A DNA stretch of 64,000 nt from Diphasiastrum complanatum (taxonomy: Eukaryota > Streptophyta > Lycopodiopsida > Lycopodiales > Lycopodiaceae). Both the position numbers and the translations under genes were made by a program. A model generated the notes under the pieces. That model worked only from the letters and a program-made list of their open reading frames with translations, had not been told where the DNA came from and made no database searches. Position 1 is the stretch's first letter, and the number at the start of each line of letters is the position of its first letter. This document shows, in pieces, positions 46,270 to 58,290 of this stretch. The stretch covers positions 12,185,506 through 12,249,505 of the forward strand of contig CM055095.1 in NCBI GenBank assembly GCA_029204225.1. Reading direction: 5' to 3'.

Positions 46270-48507
46270 AGTATTTGAAAATTTATCTTTTCTCAAGTAT
46301 TTCACCATGTTGTCTAATTTTTTCCAAACTTCTACCTTGTGTATACGAGTAGAAACTTCTTCTTTGAAATCTTGAGTTGCTGCAATAATCTCTTTCCAAA
46401 CCAGGTATTAAATCTTGGATTGTTTGCCAGAATAATTTGATAAAAATCTTCGAGCTTTGGATCTCCAATGCTCGGCTTGCATGGAATATTTCCTGTTTTA
46501 CCGGATAGTTTGTCATCTTTTTTTATTTTAACGTGGCCTTTATGTTAGCCTGCTTTAGACACCACATCCTCTAATTTGGAAATAGCTTTCTTCGCATCTG
46601 CCTTTGGCTCAAAATTCCATGCAAACAAGATGTGAAGATATATTATTTTTTTTATAATACGCACTTCCGCATGCAATGTATAGATATGAATATTCTAAAG
46701 AGGAATCGGTAGTACAGGTTTCCAATTAGGATCTTCTCGATCTCTTGATATTCATGTACTCCTTGTCATGTCTTTTGTTGTCTTCATGCAGTACAAACAA
46801 GGGTGTTTAGAGTTAGTGCCATGGGATACATTGAACATACATTTTAATGTCTTCAGATCTCTTGCTAAATGCCATTCAATGTTGAAAGTGTCAATTCGAA
46901 GTGGAACTCCCTCCATGTGATTTTTTATGGTGGCAAGATATGACGTTCTATTAAATATTCATGAGAGGATGTCATGGTCTCCATATTAAAATGATTATCC
47001 CTATTGATTATGCGAAAGAACTGCTATACCTGAAATGATGCCATCCACCAGATATCATTTTTTGATTGAACACTGAAATTGAGGCCTTCTGAGTCTTCTG
47101 AATTTGAAAGTGCTCCATTCATGATCATGAGACTGATTCTTTCCATTTTTTGTCCTTTTATAATTTTCAGACTCATCTAACTTGAGAACAACTATCAACT
47201 TGTTATTGACATTCTCATTTGTAATACCATAAAAATTTATGATGAATGTTAGTAACTGATTAATGTCAATAAATAAATTGTTGAAATTGTTATATGCTAG
47301 ACTTTCTCCTTTCGAGCAATACACTTCATTGATATGAGATGGATTACCAACTATTGTCTGCATACCTTGGTTTAACATGTCTTTTTTTTTTTTAAAGATG
47401 AAATGGTCGTGGGATTGGAAACTTTTTAATATTTACCTGTGCAAATGCCTCCTTTATCATCTTAAACATTGTTGCATATGCTTCTCTACTGATGCTAGAA
47501 AAGTCACATGCCCCTTGAAGCAATGTAGTGTCTAATATTTTTCCAACTTCATTCATAATGCTATTAGTAACTGAAGCCTTAAATCTTTTTCATTTTGTTA
47601 TTGTTTAACATTGATTTCATAGATTTAGAAGTCAAGATAGAGCCTAGTGAGTTTCCAATCAAAATCTCATCGGCCAAATGGTCTTCAACAACCAATGCTG
47701 ATCTGCATTGCAAACATAATGTTCATGAAAATGTCGGTAAAAATTAGGACACTCATAGTATCCACAGTAGTATAATAATCAAATCAACCAAAAGTTGAAA
47801 TGAACAAATAACAAAACTAGTGATTATGAATGAATCAAAAAGTTCAAGTAATATTCAATAACAAATAAGCTATAACTTATTTGAATGCACAGATTTGTCT
47901 TTTTCTATGACCTCCTCTAGATGATAGATCACATATATCCTTGTTTACTAGTCTTTTCCTCTTGTTGCTTTGGACCTTTTCTGTTGAGCACATCCATATA
48001 TTTAACAAGAGACAAATATGAGATACGCATGAATTGAAATACAGTTTTCATCTCATCATTACTAGTTGTATAATGATGCAAATAAGATTTCAACCTTTGG
48101 ATCTCCTTCTTGAGCATCTCATTTTCATCCAAACAAGTTTTCAACTTTGTAGATTTTTCTTCGCACTCCTTTGATATTTTTCTTGATTCCTCCTCAAAAT
48201 AATGTATTCTTTGCATTGAATGTGCATTCCCATAGAGCATCAAATTCTCACAGTAATCCAAAAGGCCATTTTTACCATGACACATATAGATTATTAACTG
48301 ACTCACCAAATGAAAATCTGGATGTTGCAATGAACATGGATCAATAGGATACAATGTTCCTGATGACCATAAATCTACATGCTTTAGCTTTTCCTCCCTG
48401 TATCGGCCCATATCAGAAGTTGACAATTTGGGTTGCTTTGAATTTCTTGTCCTGAGCGGAGCATATTTTGGTGACAGATCCACATGAAGATGATAAAGCT
48501 GTGTCAT
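46270..48507 (-). pseudogene. Transposase-like gene, copy 1
   Basis: Reverse-strand reading in order: HVDLWSSGTLYPIDP (about 48380); a coiled coil (KTCLDENEMLKKEIQRLKSY, about 48100); QTIVGNPSHINEVYCS and FNNLFIDINQLLTFIINFYG (47378-47200); LIVVLKLDESENY (about 47170); VFNQKMISGGW (about 47050); IEWHLARDLKTLKCM and SKHPCLYCMK (46890-46790); then YTLHAEVRIIKKIIYLHILF. Each block has a counterpart in copy 2 (54563-56840). LDES, ARDL and LHAEV carry acidic residues spaced as in DDE-type transposases, and CLYC could bind zinc between the second and third. No known family was recognised. Introns, frameshifts and stops are present. Confidence 0.55.
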
Positions 48508-48889
48508 CAGTATAGTAGTATAGTAACAAACAACACAATGACAATAACAAAGCTGGCGATGGTGCTAACGACGCTGCTGGAGATAGAAATGGTTTTTGAC
48601 CCTGGAGATAGAGATGTTGTAGACTTTGTTTCAGAAATGTCAGTCCTAAGTCAAATTTTTGAGTGTTCCCAACTATTGGGAGGGAATATTTCAGCATTTT
48701 GAAAATTATATTTTAACTATGGCTAAGCACCAGTGAAGTTTGATGTGACTAAACTAAGGTACATTCATTTACATGGAAAGTAGTGCGGGCAGATGCGTAA
48801 AGAATTTAGAAAATGATATTATAATTACTTTATAGTTATTTTTCTCTCTCCTATATGGCATTTCTTATAGGGCCCTCTTTGGGCCCATA

Positions 48890-49553
48890 TTTTCTTAATG
48901 GTCGGCACATTGCAACATATTTATGAAGTCGATTACGAGTCTCAAGACAAATTTTTGACGTAAAATGGTTTAAGGTCATCTACCGTGAAAGCAATGCCTG
49001 CACGATTAGAAATGACAATGCCACGACATTGCGAACAAGTGATTAATATTTTTTACAATCCAATGTCATTAATATTCTCAATGTCTTATTTATGTATCGA
49101 TCTTATAAGACTAACTTAATTTTATTATTTCTTTGGCAAATTATATTTCAAAGATCAAATAGACCCGAGATGGTGGTATGTGATCCAACTTAATGCAAGA
49201 AAACGACGTGTGTTTGAAGGAAAGATATTGTAATACTGGATACACACGACGAACCACCACCCAATTTTGAGGCTTTGGAAGAACCTGAACCCCTCATCCA
49301 TGCTCCAAATGATATGGAAATGATGGGAAAAGAAGATACAATTGCAAATGATGAGATTCCTATGATCATACAAGGCCAAATTGAGGGTAATTTGACGCCC
49401 GCACGTTTGGATGAGATAGAACTAGAAGAAGAGGAGGTTGAATATGAGGGTAGCTCACATTATCAAAGAGACACGATCAGAAATCTACGATTATACCTAG
49501 ACCTAGATTCAACTGAGTGTCAAGACTTGTGTGATGACGAGAATGATTCATAA
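48890..49553 (+). pseudogene. CACTA transposase C-terminal fragment
   Basis: Readable across frames: EVDYESQDKF, KWFKVIYRESN, then LYFKDQIDPRWWYVIQLNAR with KRRV, and the acidic end EALEEPEPLI ... DEIELEEEEVEYEG ... CQDLCDDEND. The order fits the C-terminal region after the plant CACTA (TNP2-like) transposase core (DUF4216: Y-G-x-x-E-I-x-E-x-D-Y ... V-x-D-P-x-x-x-x-W-x-V-V ... acidic). The final ORF (49275-49553, 92 codons) is intact. No transposase core is present. Confidence 0.5.
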
Positions 49554-50040
49554 CTATTAATATTTAAATTCACTTGCATTCATTTTTGTTTTGTATTCAT
49601 TGCAATACTTTTATGTATACTTTTAATATAGTTAGAGTTGAATGTGATAATTACAATACCCGAACCTTGCGGTTATGTCCTATTTCAGAATGTCACCTCA
49701 TATTCCCTCCCTACGACATATAGGTTTTTCCATTCAAGGAAAGATTAGAACCTCGCCTTTAACGGAAGAAAAGTAAGGGCTACACATGACCTTCCTGGGA
49801 CTTGAAATTTTAATTACCTACATTTCACTCTTCATATTAACTAATTTCTAGTGTATGTGATAAAATACGACATTGCTTTTCAAAAATGAAAGTGATTAAA
49901 TACATTTGACTTTTTCACTATGTTGGGTAACATATTCAAATAATCAAAAAATTGAAACAACACAAACTCATCGGTAAACTTGAAGCTTCACATACACAAT
50001 CAATTAAAAAAAAAAAGTCTATTACACAATTGAACCATTA

Positions 50041-50455
<415 letters not shown>

Positions 50456-50649
50456 TCTCTCTTCACTTTCTTTCACAAAAACAAACAAAACAAACTTTAT
50501 CTTTCAATAAAAAAACAAAACATAAACTCCAAATGCTTTCAATATCTTAAAGCACCAACCTCTAAGCATCAAAAGCATCAAATGGTCTTCAAGATCCAAG
50601 CTCCAAACACAAGAATCGCTCCAAACTCACCTTCAATCGGTCCAACCTG

Positions 50650-51060
50650 CACAAAAAAAAAAGTGAGAAGAAAGACGTTGGATTGCATGAAATGTTCAAA
50701 AAATCATCAGATGTTGGATTCAGACGTCCTCCAAACACGTTGGAATCCAACGCCCGTGTCGGTCAAGGCATGGACGTCAGAAGTCAGAGGTCGTAGACAG
50801 GCTTTTGGATTGCTGACGTGGACGTCGGATTCCGACATCCATGTCGGATGACATTTTTTTTTTTTTAATATTCCATGCCGTATCCACCTCGAATTCCGAC
50901 GTCCACTTTGAAAATTGGTTGCCGCCACAGTTTTCCGATCACCGGACCTCCATTTTGGGAATTTTTGCTTGGATTTTGGATTCCGACGCGTCAAATTGCG
51001 ACGGATTATAAAATTGCCAAAAGTCCGTCAGACGCCCATGTCGGAATCCGCGCTATTTGT
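50650..51060. repeat. Short repeats of gtcggattccgac type
   Basis: The word (g)gacgtcggattccgacatcc and variants (gacgtcc, cgttggaatccaacg, attccgacgtcc, gtcggaatccg) recur at least eight times on both strands. Dense inverted GC-rich words downstream of a CACTA coding fragment suggest CACTA subterminal DNA, but no CACTA terminus was found. Confidence 0.5.
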
Positions 51061-51099
51061 TATTGTGCATGTAATAGGATCTTGAAAGAGATCTTCACT

Positions 51100-52160
51100 T
51101 GGGGATCGTAATACAAGGCATTTGATATAGTCAACAATATTACTCAAGCATTTACATAATTTTGGTAGAAATATATTTCGACTCTTAAAATTAAAATCCT
51201 TTTTTCCTATGATCTTGACATGTATTGACTGAAAAAAATATACAGGATCTTTTCATGGTTGAAAAAAATACAAAAACTACTCATAGATCAGTCTAAACTT
51301 GTAAACACCCAGTTCATTGATAGAGTTCTTAACTTCAATTGTATAAGCTACGAGTTCAGGGTGTTTATAAGCTTAGGCTGATCTAATAGTACTTGCATCT
51401 TTTTTCAACTGTGAAAAATCTTGTTCATTTTTGTAGTCGATGCCAAGATTATGGTCAAAAAGGATTCTAATTCTAAGAGTTAGCTCTTTAGTTATGTTAC
51501 GATTGTGGATGCGTGTGACGATCGTTTTGGACTCTTTGAGGAGACAAGTTTGTGTCAAAGCAAGAGCTATCAAGTTATGTAAATCACACATTTGTACGAT
51601 TCCAGCCTTAGGTGCAATGTTCTCCAGATAAAAACTGAACCAAGTGAGTCTTAGTGCAGAACTGCTTCGATCTTTAGCTTAGGATTGGAAACTGTGCCTG
51701 CCAGTGAGAGCCTAGGTGGCCTCTAGGCGGGGCATCAAACACGCTCATGATGTCTGCATGAATGGAGACCATGTCTACCTTCCATCAAACACGAGCTCCT
51801 TGTTATGCGGTTGTTGTGGATTATCATTAATATGAACATCATTATCAATTTATCAAAAACGTTATTGTCATGCATGAAATAATGTCATTGCAATTCCGAG
51901 GTAGATATGGTCAGTTGTTGCACGGAAAACATGTTTGACTTTAGATCCAAATATATTGTTTTCTCTTATCATCAGATTACATTTATTACGTATTCTTCCG
52001 AGAACTCACGTGTGCCACTTTGTTGCAGCTCATGATCCACCCATCTCCAGCTTTGAAATCTCATTTTTTTAGCTCACCTGGCCTGTATCGGGATTCTAAT
52101 TTCTGAAGATTCAAGGAAATATTCATAAGAAAACAGACAGAGATAAATTTGACATTGATG
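51100..52160. other. Intergenic DNA with one short reverse-strand ORF
   Basis: A 72-codon reverse ORF at 51373-51591 (MCDLHNLIALALTQTCLLKE..) has a helical, charged composition with LRIRILFDHNLGIDY, but no family was recognised and there are no flanking exons. Nothing else is supported. Confidence 0.3.
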
Positions 52161-52162
52161 TG

Positions 52163-52170
52163 TTATATAC
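52163..52170 (+). promoter_or_regulatory. Putative TATA box of the cysteine-rich peptide gene
   Basis: ttatatac lies about 280 bp upstream of the ATG at 52443, just before a GC-richer leader. It is the only TATA-like word in the preceding 200 bp. Confidence 0.35.
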
Positions 52171-52442
52171 ACCGGAAGCAGCGTGAAAAGATGCTGCCCG
52201 TCCTTTCTTATCGTCTTTCGAGCTCCGTATGAACGATAAATACTTCAAATATCTTCTCTTCCCGTGGAGTCTTCAACCAAGAATTCGGACTACATCCATT
52301 TCATCAGCCATTTCCCCTGCCTTGAGTCTTCTGAAGCCCGTGCGTAGGTTTGATTTGTATTGTGACAGAGAGAAAGTGGCCGATCACAGGTTTCTATTCT
52401 GTTTTCCGTATCGCGTCGCTGCTCTTCTAATAGTTTTCATAA

Positions 52443-53328
52443 ATGATGGCTATGAAAACGTCCTCTACACGCCACAAAATAGAATGCACATCATCACAAG
52501 CTAGAATTTGCCCTGGCTTGTTTCTTTTGCTCTTGCTCGTCCTTTTGGGTAAGTAATCCTGCCCAAAGAGATTAGATTAGCAGTTTCTGATCAGTTGAAA
52601 TTCAATTAGTTATTTTACCTCAACATGGATGACTCGGCATATTTAACAAAGAGAAGAAGTACTTACTGCTGGATTGAGTTGGACTTATTATATTATGCTC
52701 CATTTCTGAACATAAAAATTGATAATGTGAATTTTTTTTCATGCAGGAGATTTTACTGCATCAGTAAGTCCAGCTGATATTGAGGCTAAAATCGAGGTAA
52801 GTTGCTGTATTGGGTATGAAATTTCCGGGATTTTCTGAAGTGGCACATTAATCTCAAGTGTAAACCTTATTTCTATCGGATCAGTAAGTATATATGTTCG
52901 TGTTGTAGGCTGGAACGACAGCTCTTCCATATCAGAAACCTAGAAGGTTCTTGCAGGCGTACAATTGGAGTAAGTCACTTTTCTCATTGAAAATATTCAA
53001 ATTGCTATGGTAATTCATCCTCAATCTCAAAACATAGTCGACTGATAGAATACTCATTATATTTCAGCCGTCACATGTAGGAGGCCATCTTTCAGCTTTC
53101 GGGATTCTCTTGTTTTTTGAAGAAATCGTCATTACTATATAACTTTTGGAGGTATATTTCGCAGTGTGTCGAGGTGGACCTGGACCAGCATGTTTAGAGG
53201 GGGTAAATGTGACATGCAAGGTTGGAGGAACCCGAGGATGCGTTTGTTATTTGATTCACGTATGCCATCCCGAGGTTTCGGGATGCTATTATCACAACGG
53301 AGAAAGTGTCTCCTTCTGTGGATTTTAA
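52443..53328 (+). CDS. Secreted eight-cysteine peptide, four exons
   Basis: Exons 52443-52548, 52747-52796, 52909-52969 and 53165-53328 join to 381 bp (126 residues plus stop) with the frame kept across three introns (phases 1, 0, 1) and GT..AG borders (TTGG|GTAAGT, TGCAG|GA, GAG|GTAAGT, TGTAG|GCT, TGGA|GTAAGT, TCGCAG|TG). A TAA lies just before the first ATG. Residues 1-36 have a basic start and hydrophobic core CPGLFLLLLLVLLG, a secretory signal peptide. A pro-like segment follows (ASVSPADIEAKIE, then PYQKPRRFLQA). The last exon holds all eight mature cysteines: CX7CX7CX7CXCX5CX6CX10C. Even number and compact spacing suggest four disulfides in a secreted defence or signalling peptide, but I do not recognise the family. 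An alternative donor lies inside exon 2 (tca|gtaagt). Confidence 0.8.
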
Positions 53329-54562
53329 TCATTTTTTCTCTTCAACCATGCGAGCAAAGGCAAAGGCTAGGTAGGGGCTGTGCTTAGTTCGGAGAATTAT
53401 CCAAATTTTAGAGACTAGAAGCAAGCTTAGCTTTATAATGCCTTGTACATAATATGTAGTCCATATCAAGAAAATAGGTTTATGAGCCTCATAGGCTATA
53501 TTGAGATTGGATTAAAGTTCAAGTGGATATTTCAAAATCTAAAGGCCTACCATAATTTTTGGTCATGAATCTTTCTCAAGGAAGCACCTCTTTTAGCACT
53601 ACTTTTGCCTCATATCAAAGAATAAAACACTTATTGTTTCATGAGTAACGTTGGAACTTTGGAAAATGCTTCTCTCTCATGCCTTTTGAAATAGTTCATG
53701 CATGACTTAAAAAAAAAATTATGACTTGCATGTACATGAAAAATTATTCTTCTTTTGTTCATACTTATCGCATGTAGCCTAACAAATGCTTAGATTTCTT
53801 TCCATCTCATTCTAAAATATTTCAATGATGACAATGGACCTCGTTGAGAAACTATGCACAGTCCGCCAATAACAGACGTTTCGTTATTGATATGTCCACC
53901 GTAAAATTGATTAGGTTGTCCTTCAACCTTGTAATTTAAGTAGGCATCAAAATGTTAGTAGATATTTTTTGTGGCCAAATGTTACTTGCCCTTGCACATG
54001 GACAACATGACAAACACATGAGCAGACTTGAGTGGATGAATATAGCATGTCTTTGGATAGTCTCCTTTGAGTGTCCTTGCATATCCCATATTCTTAAAAT
54101 TTAGTTGGTTTTTTCAAAAATGTTGCCTTGTGTCCTACAACTCAAACGTTTGCGAGTTGATAGTCTCCTAATATTTTTTCAAATGATTTTGGTATAAACT
54201 ATTTCCTCGTGTCTCACCCCACCCAATCAAGAAAATTGAATATTTGTATTAAAAGCTTATATAGTAATTTTTGTGTTGGTTATATGTAACTTTCACCAAG
54301 TATCTATATATGGCTCTTAAAAGAATAACTTCACAATATGAAGATTTCTCTTAGTTTCTAAAATCATCATATCGAGTGGGCCTTCGAAAAATCACTACAA
54401 CAATTTGAGCATTTTTTGTGGGAAGCTTTTGGTCAAGAAAAAATAGCACCAATAGCATAACTGTAAATCTTGGTGTGCTCACTGCAAAAACTGAAACAAG
54501 AGTAGAAGCACTTTTGAAATCTTTGTATACTTGTAGTGAAATATGAGGTGGGACGATTTTTC
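53329..54562. other. AT-rich intergenic DNA, no supported gene
   Basis: Includes the probable 3' UTR of the peptide gene. No ORF, repeat or motif was recognised. Confidence 0.5.
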
Positions 54563-56840
54563 AACGCGACGTAGACATTACAAATGTAAGGTATGCCAGA
54601 TCGATTCAGTCTGACTTATTGTAGTTTGAAGCATTTACGGATTATAGCTTTCAACAATGGCAATGTTCCATTTGCATGTTGCACTTCCAATGGAATGCAC
54701 TCCAAATTATTAAGAAAAATTCAAAAGCTGTAGAGAACGATGTTGCAATAGTTAGAGAATTGAGAATGAATAATCATAAGAATATAGATTTGTGGGTGGA
54801 TGGATAAATTTATCCTAATGATTCAGCTACCAATTTGTGTCCAGATTTTAAGTCCGTACTCATCTTCTCAAATTTGTATGTGAAGGAAATAGTGGATTAC
54901 TTGGATATTGTCAAAGGTTGCGTGATATTGGTATCTTGTCTTAATCAGCAATTATAGTTTGCTAATCAACAATTGCAACATGCAAATCAACAATTGCTTC
55001 ATTATGTGCAATACACTAGTGCTGAAAACAATGCACTCAAGCATGCTATTTCAGAGTTGAATGCTACAGTCACTACTCTTCAGGGATCAAACCAAGAAAT
55101 GTTAGAATCCATGGAAAAGTTGTTAAAATTTGTTGTTGATATAAAAGTTATCAAAAAGGCAATGATGAAAAGAAAAAGAAAAAGAGTACTGATGAAGAAT
55201 ATTGATGACTTATCTACACATAGCGGCAATCAAAAAAAAAGAATTCGAACATTCAAGTATGTTTTCTTATAAATTGTTTATTTGATTTGTATTTAAGATT
55301 GATTTGCATTTGATAATATGCATTATCAATTTATTAAACATAATTTGAGTTTTATATGTTTGTTGCAGATCATGTTTGGTGGCAAAGAACAATTTAACTA
55401 ATCGTTCATGCATCGGATCATCTTTAAGTCATGTTTTACCTAGAAAGTCAACAAAGGCAATGATAAAAAAATGCTCGGTTTGAAAAAATGAAAAATGAAA
55501 TTGCAGAGACTGTTTTGAATAAGGTTCAAACTTACTTAAATGCAAATGTGATAGTAGGTGCATGTGATGTTTCTGGAATTAGCAAAGATGTTTATTATAC
55601 TTTTTTTAGAATAGTTAAAGAAGCTTTTTCTCAAGTGATGGTGAAGAAAACTTATCCTCCTCGTCCATATCAGGTAAGATTAACAAGAAATTATTATAAT
55701 GATGGAATGTTCAAAGTAGTTGGCCAACCACTTCATATAACTGAATTATACAAATCAGAATATGGTGAGCACAATTACAACGATTGCAATAATATTTTCC
55801 TTGATATTGAAAATGTTCTAAAATATATTATTCAATTCTAGACGAACATCAGGTAAATGGAAAGATCATTATTGTAATAAAATTGGATGAATCCAAAATC
55901 ATCAAAGGTCAAAAGTCGGAACGAGTGAGTCTCACTTTGATGAACAAAATTTCAGATACAGTGGTGATCGGACGTTTAGTGTTTAATCAGAAAATCACAT
56001 ATGGTGGTTGGTGGCATTCCAGGTATACCTATCGGTTTTCTTTTTAAGTATTGTTATTAATATTTCATACATTGTCATTGACATGTCATGCATTACTTGC
56101 TTCTTTACAGGTCTTGAAAGAGGACAATAATTTACTTTCATGGATATTTTCACGAACAAATTATGGCGAGATTATAAAGAGACATTTGGAGGGTGAGAAA
56201 TTTACAATCAAAAACCATGGAAGTTTTCAAATTCAATGGCACCTTGCAAGGGATTCGGAAATATTAAAATGTATGTATAATGTCTCTCATGGGGCAACAT
56301 CAAAACATCCATGTCTTTATTGCATGAAAGATTACTACAATATGAATTTGGGACGATCAAACATTGGCCCAACACGAGAAGCAGAAGATCCAAATATGAT
56401 TTAAAAAATATTCACATATGCACATTGCATGTTGAGGTTTGTATTATTGAAAAACTTATTTACCTGCATATTCTCCTTGCATGGAATCATAAACCGGATT
56501 CTGTGGCTAAAGCGGCTATTAAGAGGTTGGAAGAAGTTCTTTTAAAGGAAGGACTACATAAAGGGAATGTCACAATTGAAAAAAATGACAGACTCTCCAA
56601 AAGAAAAGACCAGTCCTCTTACAGTACTTACAGAATAGATTCTGTCTTGGCTGGAATGACGAAGACTCTGAAGTTGATGTTTTTAAGTCATTCTGGCCAG
56701 TGTGTCACTTTTTTCGTGAAGGCATGAAAAAAGAGCAAAGAAGACAAAAAGCAAAGGTGCTTTAAGTCGTTTAAGGCATAACTGGGAAAAAAAACTTAAA
56801 AGGAAAAAATGTGAAGGTCCGAAATCATGTTGTCGGCCTT
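54563..56840 (+). pseudogene. Transposase-like gene, copy 2
   Basis: Block order as in copy 1: FEAFTDYSFQQWQCSICMLH (about 54630, with a CxxC); NIDLWVDG.IYPND (about 54790); a Gln/Asn-rich coiled coil (QQLQHANQQLLHYVQY, 54970); a basic stretch; KNEIAETVLNKVQTYLNANV (55490); VVGQPLHITELYKSEYGEHN (55710); IIIVIKLDESKIIKGQKSER (55866); VFNQKITYGGWW (55990); after a probable intron, IQWHLARDSEILKCM and SKHPCLYCMKDYY (56240-56340); and CTLHVEVCIIEKLIYLHILL (56420). Candidate catalytic acids: Asp at 55886, Asp at 56252, Glu at 56434. A conserved tail follows (KRLEEVLLKEGLHKGNV). At least four stops or frameshifts, so inactive. Confidence 0.55.
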
Positions 56841-56866
56841 CTGTTTTTCAAGATGCTCATTACTAG

Positions 56867-57277
56867 ATGATTTTCTTTAAGGCTGAGCATAAGAAATCTA
56901 ACAAAACCATCTCACTTTCTTCAACCAAAGCCGAGTATAAAGCTCTCACCACTACAACAAAGGAGCTATTATGGATCAAAAGGCTACTTATGGAGCTGAA
57001 AGTCTTGAGTTTAGATGATGTTCCAACTCTCTACAATGACAACATTTCAGGCCAACACCTTGCAACCAATCCAATCTTCCATGCAAGGTCAAAACATATT
57101 GAGATCTCTCATCATTTTGTGAGAGAGAAGGTGCAATCAAAGGAGATATCTTTGGAGCATGTGGCAAGTAGTGAATGTATCGCTGATATCCTCACTAAGC
57201 CACTTCAAAGAGCTGCATTTGTGAAGTTAAGATCAGCCCTAGGGTTGATAAGCAAGTCTATGTTATCTTCAAACTAG
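56867..57277 (+). pseudogene. Copia RNase H end
   Basis: Open for 136 codons: TISLSSTKAEYKALT, LLWIKRLLMELKVL, LATNPIFHARSKHIEISHHF, then CIADILTKPL, the standard Copia C-terminus. Earlier domains are missing. It is followed by a polypurine tract (gtgaggaggag) and LTR at 57291. Confidence 0.92.
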
Positions 57278-57290
57278 TTGTGAGGAGGAG

Positions 57291-57781
57291 TGTTAAATTT
57301 ACACAAGCTAGTTTGCACAATTACCACTTGTAAATGACTTTGAGGCCATGTTGTGGGATGTCACACATGCCAAAGGCAGTAGGGTTAGGTTATGATGAAT
57401 ACATAGAAGCCCTAATATGCTCAGATAGGAGCTCTACATGTATAAATATGTGATGGGATTTCCATCCAATTATGAACAAAATAGAGATTTTCCTTCTTGA
57501 ATAGTTTGAGTCTATGATTTGATTGATGAATGCTGTTGGCATATGATTTTTTGTGATGATTGAATGAGTTTGGAGTTGCAGGTACAGTACACAGGCAGCA
57601 ACAGGCCGTACTTTCACACGTGTGAAGAGTTTTGGAGCTAATTCATGGAGTTCAGGCCAAGATAAGCTAGCAATCAATGCATTGATTAGTAATCTAACTT
57701 CTAGATCTTGTTTGGATCTTAAAAAGGTGCTTTCTCTATCATTTCTAGGATCAAATGGGATTATTTTGCTGTATTTTTATC
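57291..57781 (+). repeat. Copia 3' LTR
   Basis: Starts TGTTAAATTT after the polypurine tract. It contains ggccgtactttcacacgtgt (palindrome 57615-57624). The end is set near 57781, where reverse-strand Copia RT begins with the LYGLK codons. About 490 bp. Confidence 0.75.
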
Positions 57782-57782
57782 A

Positions 57783-58290
57783 CTTCAAGCCATAAAGTGC
57801 TTTATGGAGTTTACACACATGATTGTGTTTACTCTCAATAATATAACCTTCGGGTGGCACCATGTAAATGTCTTCTTCAATAACTCCATTGAGATATGCT
57901 GTCTATACATCCATTTGATGTATTTCCAAATCTACTATAGTAGCAAACGATAATAAAAGTTGAATAGAAGAATGCTTGACTACTGGACTGAAGCTCTCAG
58001 TGTATTCGACATTGTATACCTGAGAAAGTCCTTTGGCGACAAGTCGGGCTTTTCTTCTGTGGATGCTTCCGTCTGCTTTGTACTTGACTTTGAAAATCCA
58101 TTTGCAATCAACTACATTTCTGCTAGCAGGTAATTTGACAATCTTCCATGTCGACAGTCATCGGCTCGTGAACAACGTAGGCTGCAAACTCATCGATATA
58201 CCTGATAGGTGGTCTGCTAGCTCTTGATGATCTTCTAGGAAATAGAGGAAGTTGATCACTCATGGAGAAGATGTCTTCATCTGGTTCACA
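57783..58290 (-). pseudogene. Copia RT 5' part, reverse strand
   Basis: Reverse-strand reading: PLFPRRSSRASRPPIRYIDE (pre-RT linker), NVVDCKWIFKVKYKADGSIH then RRKARLVAKGLSQ, FSPVVKHSSIQLLLSFA, EIHQMDV.TAYLNGVIEED, PPEGYIIE and CKLHKALYGLK. It stops exactly where the LTR at 57291-57781 ends, so that element inserted into or recombined with it. The catalytic YVDD half is gone. Related to the relic at 6440-7918. Confidence 0.88.

Noticed and set aside
52229-52504. 91-codon forward ORF overlapping the first exon of the peptide gene
   Set aside because: It is in another frame, has no motifs and most likely reads the leader of the peptide gene.
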